A stretch of 64,000 nucleotides of DNA from Papaver somniferum (Eukaryota; Streptophyta; Magnoliopsida; Ranunculales; Papaveraceae). The notes beneath the pieces are model-generated. The model was not told where the DNA came from and ran no database searches. It worked only from the letters and a program-made list of their open reading frames with translations. The DNA lies in assembly GCF_003573695.1 (NCBI RefSeq), contig NC_039361.1:136308777-136372776 (forward strand), in the 5' to 3' direction. Position numbers and translations under genes: made by a program. Shown piece after piece: positions 58,686 to 64,000 of the stretch (its first letter is position 1; every line of letters begins with the position of its first letter).

Positions 58686-59345
58686 ACTTTTTAGTAGCAG
58701 AACCCCAAGCATTTCTCTCTTCCATACTGACAGTACTTCCTCAGACAGTTTTCACCTGTATATGCTCATATAATAATCCTTTTCTTTTTGACATAGAAAG
58801 GGGTAGCGACCCTTTTGTGTTTTCTGATTTTGATGGGAGAGCTAAGGGGTTGTAGGGCCAATTTTTCTTTGTAGATCAGTTTCTGCGTGCCACTGATGGA
58901 ACTCAGCTGACTTCCAATTTTTGTTGACAAAAGATGTTGTTAGCTCAGTAGGTTATGTTTTTTTGGAAGTCAGTAGGTAGGTTATGTCAGGTCTTTGAAT
59001 TAGTTTAACCCTTTTTTGCACTAGATGATTTTCCTATGTACATGTCAGGTTAAATTTAATTCTATTACATGAAACCCTGCATAACCACCAGGTCCGCATT
59101 AGTAGCTCTAAACATTTTCCATATTCTGCTAGGAGATTGCTAGACGAACATTACCTGTATTTTTCAAGTTTACCGACAAATTTATTTATCAAACATTGCA
59201 CAGACATTATGGTAGTCAGGGTTCAGAAGATACAGTACCACATGAAATAATATCTCCTGTGTCACTAAAAATTGAAACCTGAGATCTTATGTTTGCTGTA
59301 AGCTAATGCATCACCAGCTTGAGTTGTCTCTATAAGCTTATTGGA
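58686..59345 (+). other. KYP 3' flank
   Basis: Probably the 3' UTR and downstream sequence. AATAATCC near 58773 could serve as a polyadenylation signal. No other gene is visible. Confidence 0.4.
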
Positions 59346-59383
59346 CTACTGCCCCTGTAATCTTCTGCACGAGAGATTTATTT

Positions 59384-59485
59384 TGTGTGGTGTTGATAAG
59401 GAGGCGCCAAGATGGTGGTTGTTTCCTGTGTAAATGTGTGGTTTTGATAAGGAGGCACCAAGGTGGTGGTTGTTTCCTGTGTAAA
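59384..59485. repeat. 51-bp tandem duplication between KYP and TSSC4
   Basis: TGTGTGGTGTTGATAAGGAG at 59384 and TGTGTGGTTTTGATAAGGAG at 59435 start two 51-bp units with a few differences. They create the repeated peptide TGNNHHLGASLS in minus-strand ORFs, which I do not accept as genes. Confidence 0.85.
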
Positions 59486-59848
59486 CAGGTCGCAAGTGAT
59501 AGTGACAACATTTAAAAAGTAGATGTTGTGGGCTAGTCGGACAGCCCGCAACACGGGCCATGGAAGACATTTTATTTTTATTTTTTGGTGAGACAAGGCT
59601 GATATATTAAAAGAAAACTTAATGCTTAATGGAAATATGAAAGTTTTCCAACTGGAGAGAACCCATAGGTTGGAGTATGTATGAAATTCTCTATATTAGA
59701 ACACCATAACATAAACAGCGGCAAGCAGGCGATTGTAACAGTCTGTAAGCTAGAACTCCAGCGCTTCACCTGTAGTAAAGAAGCTAATGGTGATTCTTCT
59801 GCTAAAATGAAACAAGACCTCATCTTGTGACTTAACCCCACTTGTTTC

Positions 59849-60223
59849 TCATTTTCTTATATACACATCTTTCATTAGAATGGAACTTTTGCGAAACAAA
59901 GAAAGAAGGTCAGTTCCAATAATATCAGCATCGCATGCCACAACACAGAACCCCATGATGTAACCATCGGGCATACGGGTTTTGTTGTTTTCGAATCCCT
60001 TGATTACATGCAAAACCCTTTTCACACCAAAGGAGGCCTCCATCCTAGAGATCGGTAATGCTGATGTTGGGTATGAGCAGCATAGAGGGTAAGCCGTTGC
60101 ACAGTTTACCATAGGAAAGTTGAAATTTTGGAGGTGTTCTGCACGTTGTAGCTTTAAGATGGTAGGCGTGGCGTCGTTGGTGCCACTTTTATTCTGCACC
60201 TTAGCTTGAGAGGTGTGATACAT
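59849..60223 (-). CDS. Hypothetical ORF, 124 aa, downstream of TSSC4
   Basis: An open frame in the KYP-TSSC4 interval on the TSSC4 strand. It contains FGVKRVLHVIKGFENNKTRM and a Cys/Asp segment (CVVACDADIIGTDLLSLF). I recognise no family and no codon or start evidence supports it. It may be chance, a gene relic, or a distal part of the TSSC4 transcript. Confidence 0.2.
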   Translation of the reverse strand: MYHTSQAKVQNKSGTNDATPTILKLQRAEHLQNFNFPMVNCATAYPLCCSYPTSALPISRMEASFGVKRVLHVIKGFENNKTRMPDGYIMGFCVVACDADIIGTDLLSLFRKSSILMKDVYIRK

Positions 60224-60832
60224 GCACCAAATTCACCCTTGAAGGGAAGTACAAGAAACAAACTTTGCAAGCACTCTTAAGCTAGTAGAAATCATCACTG
60301 ATAACTGGAAGGACCAAGTTATGTTCACCAAATCCCCTCCCTCGTCAAGTACAAAACTAAACAAGTGCTAGTACTCAGAAAAATGCCAGCACGAAAAATG
60401 CCAGCACAAGCATTTTCAGCTCTCGGCACACTTCATAAGCCTTTACACAAATAGCAAAATGAGTCGTGATAGAATCCATGCCAGGCCACATTCAGAGTAT
60501 ATAGAGCTATCGCCCTTCATAGGTTTCAGACAGAACACAAAGAAAACGAGATCCACACTGTTGGCCGCAGGCAGATGCTATGAAAATTGTCATGGTAGCT
60601 ATGTCCTCCTACAACTAGCCTATGAACAGATATATGTTACATACATAGTGAGAGTTATGACCATGTTACTCTCTGGCGGAAAAAAAAATGCAAATGAACT
60701 ACAAAAGAATGACCACCAAGTGTAGACAGATAAATTATTTAAGTTTCATTAAACGATCCGAGTACAAGTTGAAGCAAATACCAGCATACCAGTCTGACTG
60801 AATTGTCAAAAACCCGTCAAGAGACACAGTTC
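60224..60832. other. TSSC4 3' flank
   Basis: No supported gene. ORF 60459-60725 (plus) has no recognisable domain. The direct repeat AAAATGCCAGCAC occurs twice near 60380-60410. Confidence 0.4.
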
Positions 60833-62546
60833 TCACTCCTGACAGATAACTTTTGGCCGATACTGGCGACCTGGTTTCTTAGAGCTCTTGCTTGTGTCCT
60901 TCATTGTTGGTTGCTCTTCATCTTCTTCCATTGCACATGCTTCACTTTCTACCATCTCTAGTACAGCAACACCAAGTGGTATGCCTGCCCTACGCACATG
61001 GGATTCCTTAGAACTATCTCCCTGGTCATGATTCATCTCAGTGTCCCTCTTCGTTGATGCCTCATCATTATCAGTAGCCTTTTTCTTGGGTGTAAAGGTT
61101 ACTGATTTTGGAAGTTCAAAAATGTCTTCCTGCTGCGACTCTGTAGTTTGCGCCTTCCTTATTGTGTTAAGGAAATCCATGCAAGCTTGCTTATTAGATT
61201 GCTCATTATCATCATCAGTGGAATCAAAGCTATACTGTGTGTACTTCCCAGGGTTGAGCAAATAATCTGGAACTGTTGAAGTACGTCTGGGCAAAAAAGA
61301 AGCTTTCTCAGCATCTAAAGTGGTCCCCATCGAAAAAGTGCTGCCATTCACAGAATTCAGGTTCTCAAACTCTTGATCACTACAATTGTCCAAACATTCT
61401 GGGCCAAATCTAACACGTTTTTGCGACTTCGAACCTGACTTCTTCTCCTTTCTTTTCAGTATAGGCTTTAAGTTACCAACATCATGATTTACTATAACCC
61501 CAGCATCTCCAACACCTTCACTACCTACCAGAACATCTTCTTTCATGCTATCTTTCTCGGGAAGAATTGCTCGTGGATCCCTAACGTGATCTTTGAACGA
61601 GCTGGGAATCACATTGTACGAGTTCAGATAATCCCCATAATCAGTTACATCCTTCAAATACGTTCTATCCCCAGCCTTTTCCCTTCCGACAGCAAATTTA
61701 TCAAATTCATCTTCTTCATCCTGCATAAGCCACATACAAAAGCTATTAAACACAACAAACATATGCTATCTATCGATCCAGCAGAAGACACACAAACACA
61801 ACCAACATGTATTCAACACAACAACAAAAACTCTTAAGCCAAAATTGTCAAAATTGGTACAAAGTAGTCAACATTAGAGTAATTCTTCTTCAAGAGTACA
61901 ATCTAATGGTTACCTATTCAGAAGAGCACGATAATCCTAACTAGGGAACTGAAAGCCTTTAAGAAGTTAGTCAAAAATTTGGTCAGAATTGGAGTGATAT
62001 TTGTTTCCATCCTCATTATCAAGAGCACAATCTAATCCCATGGGAAGCTCTAATTTCACATAGTGATATCCTAAGTCAATATTAGTCAAAAGCGGTCAAA
62101 ATTAGGTTAAATTTTGTTCTTACCTCATTATCGAGAGTAGAATCTAATCCCATGGAACCTCTAATTTCCCACTCATCATCGTCGTCACCACCACCATTAG
62201 AACCCTGTCTCGAAGAAGAACCCGGTTTTTCTTTGTCACCACCGTCTTTTTCCTCTTCACCATCATCTTCGAGATCGTCGAAATCGAATAAATCATCATC
62301 AAAGTCACCAAATCCATTCTTTATCTTCTTCTTACTATTATTCTTCGCAATGAATGATTGATCAAAAGAAGAAGGGATGATTTCTTCTTCTTCTTCCGGT
62401 GGCTGTTGTTTTCTCCATTCTTTCTTCTCAACTTCTGCATCACTTAATGACCAAAGAGAACGTATTGAATCGGTAGACGTTGAGCCACCAGGACCATCTA
62501 AACCTCTGAATATCTTATCAACTCGAACTCCGAAACTATCATCCAT
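60833..62546 (-). CDS. TSSC4: TSSC4 homologue (predicted U5 snRNP assembly factor), two exons
   Basis: Exon 1 is 62124-62546 and exon 2 is 60833-61720; GT/AG borders join in phase 0 (LDNE then DEEDEFDKF), giving 436 aa. The N-terminus has MDDSFGVRVDKIFRGL and an acidic stretch (about 75-130: FGDFDDDLFDFDDLEDDGEE). Exon 2 carries the family hallmark PDYLLNPGKYTQYSFDS (about 292-308), close to the PDYVxHPxxWTKYSLE block of animal TSSC4. Human TSSC4 helps assemble and recycle the U5 and tri-snRNP; a nuclear splicing role here is inferred from family. At about 230-246 lies PILKR followed by KRVRFG, a possible phosphatase PP1 docking pair. Acidic, low-complexity and probably largely disordered. 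It converges on KYP, tail to tail. An ATG in the middle of intron sequence (61762) is not used. Confidence 0.85.
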
Positions 62547-63000
62547 TGCTTCCCCTTTTTTTTTTTCAAATCGAGAACTTGTTTTTGTAGTTACACCACA
62601 CCGCCTTTAATTTTTACCGATGGTTTTTGGCTTTATTATAAAGGTTACAAAAAACCGAGGTATAATGTAAAGGATAAATCTAAGTTTTACTAGTAAAACT
62701 AGTTTAAGGGATAATAACTAGTAAAACTTGGAAATGATATATCCCTTAAACTATACCACGGTTTTTCATAAATTTTATAACGTTGAAAAATATTTTAAAA
62801 CATCTACATAACGAATATAAACATGACTATCAAATTATACATATTTATTATAATAATAATAATCAATTTAAAAGGATATTTTTAGAGATATCCCCTTGAT
62901 TAGTGAATAGCTCAATTATTTATGGGACAAAATTTAAAATCAAATAGCTCAATTAATTTGAGACGGAAGGAGTATATTTTATCCTTTATGTATTTTGGTA
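62547..63000. mobile_element. TSSC4 promoter region holding a Stowaway-like MITE (about 62690-62974)
   Basis: The right end GAGACGGAAGGAGTA (62960-62974) and the body (TATCCCTTAAACTATACCAC, ATCAAATTATACATA) are the reverse complement of the MITE family in KYP introns 11 and 14. The left end is unclear. The MITE lies about 145 bases upstream of the TSSC4 ATG, so it may be part of the promoter. Confidence 0.6.
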
Positions 63001-63169
63001 CACCCCAAACAATTTGGTACCCCAATTAGCAGTCTTGCCATCCGTGATGTGGTGGTGGTGACCATCCGCATGTGATGTATCCTATTAGGGAATTTTTTTT
63101 TTGTTTTTTTTTCTTCAAATTAAGCAGATTAAGAAAAAGATTACCGATACGTCGGATTATCCAAAGTGT

Positions 63170-63860
63170 TGACTGCCCTTACCTCATGGAAATGATTTGA
63201 GATATTGGCATCCACCGACATATTGTTAATCCATAAACTGAGTATGAAATTATAAGTGAATTTGAAAACTGAAAATCTGAACTAAGAGCAGTGGTGATGT
63301 AATCCGGCATTTTTATCCATTGTTGTTTGTGGATTCCTCTTTTTCGTGCTTCCTTGCCAAGATACCAACTATTGCATTGCATCTTCGATTCTTAAATAAA
63401 ATACCCAAAACATTGTCACAGGAAAGTAGAATCTTTATTTCTTATGAATCAAAGAAACACCATGCAAAATATATCTCAATATCCAAGAAACATTGTAATC
63501 TTTCTTATAATGAAAAGCAGTTGTATTTCTAAAATATTTATATTTTAATAGAGAATCCATAAGAATATTTTGTTGAGTTGTGAATCTCCAAGCTAGCTTG
63601 GCAATCATGGCCTTATTCATTTTATTTGCTTGATCCTCTAAGTTCTACGGGTTCACAAAGAAAGTCCCAACCAATTGGGTAAAAACCTTTAGAGTTATTC
63701 TGTTTTCTTCACCAAAAATCCCTTTAGATGGCACTAATTGTATTAGTTATTTTCTTCGGTAGAGAGAAACAACCCATTGTAGATAGGCATACTGGAGAGA
63801 AAATATTTATTTGAATCATCTTAACGGCATCACCCATTGTTTTACTATTCCATATTCTAA
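63170..63860 (-). pseudogene. LINE reverse-transcriptase C-terminal remnant
   Basis: The minus-strand text follows the L1-type order. First is YTMGCFSLPKKITNTISAI and FWWRKQ (about 63700-63800). Next is IGWDFLCEP, then NKAMIAKLAWRFTTQQN (63435-63620), LLKYKYFRN and SWILRYILHGVSL. Stops and a frameshift occur. The preceding polymerase core and the following RNase H are not seen here. Confidence 0.65.
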
Positions 63861-64000
63861 ACAATTTTGTCAAAAAAATTTATTTTTAATATATCAATGA
63901 ATAAAGGTGCTCCTAAATATGAGTGAGAGATGCTGATTTTCTTTATTTTTAAAAGCCTAATTATCATTATTTGATGCTTAGAATGTATCTTAGGGAAATT
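63861..64000. other. Window end, unassigned AT-rich sequence
   Basis: Nothing recognised. On the minus strand it could be the upstream part of the LINE remnant. Confidence 0.4.

Noticed and set aside
62152..62361. Ser/Pro-rich ORF on the plus strand
   Set aside because: Antisense shadow of the acidic exon 1 of TSSC4.
1..64000. tRNA or rRNA genes
   Set aside because: I looked for the usual tRNA box patterns and rRNA blocks by eye and found none I could support.

Overview
The window reads as nuclear DNA of a flowering plant, a TE-rich and AT-rich eudicot. The evidence is intron-split genes of plant type (a KRYPTONITE/SUVH4 histone methyltransferase, a CENP-S/MHF1 homologue, a TSSC4 homologue), a plant F-box fragment, and plant-type Copia, Athila, LINE and Stowaway-like elements. 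I cannot fix the species; a Ranunculales/poppy-like genome is only a guess.

Layout. Positions 1-24768 are a three-level nest of LTR retrotransposons, resolved to the base by terminal TG/CA and target-site duplications. Element A (+ strand, 5' LTR cut by the window edge, 3' LTR 22328-24768) is split by element B (minus strand, 4880-21926, TSD GTTCA). B belongs to a related subfamily of A. B's own 5' LTR is split by element C (12946-21806, TSD CCTAG). A and B share a pol-less plan: a gag-like ORF with coiled coil and zinc knuckle, a second coiled-coil ORF, and a third conserved hydrophobic ORF near the 3' end. C has 2.0-2.4 kb LTRs, internal tandem arrays and no recognisable coding domain.

24769-31550 holds a decayed gypsy gag (minus), a decayed LINE 3' part with RNase H (+), a 0.77-kb MITE-like insertion and unassigned sequence. 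31742-36049 holds a broken F-box gene, a 1.47-kb element with short inverted ends and many GTCGTT/AACGAC motifs, and a four-exon MHF1 (CENP-S) gene with an in-frame stop at codon 14.

37948-48296 is a complete but disabled Athila-type gypsy element (minus) with two about 1.63-kb LTRs. Its gag lacks the N-terminal part, and pol has stops and frameshifts. 48297-52076 is unassigned sequence with another LINE/RNase H remnant.

52356-58685 is the best gene in the window: KYP/SUVH4 with 15 coding exons (687 aa), two GC-AG introns and several introns enlarged by MITEs and tandem duplications. Tail to tail with it lies TSSC4 (60833-62546, minus, two exons, 436 aa), a predicted U5 snRNP assembly factor. 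The right edge has a MITE and a LINE reverse-transcriptase fragment (minus).

The host genes do not form a pathway. KYP is the H3K9 methyltransferase that in plants maintains silencing of elements like those filling the rest of the window. Divergence figures below are by-eye counts over short stretches; no alignment or database search was run.
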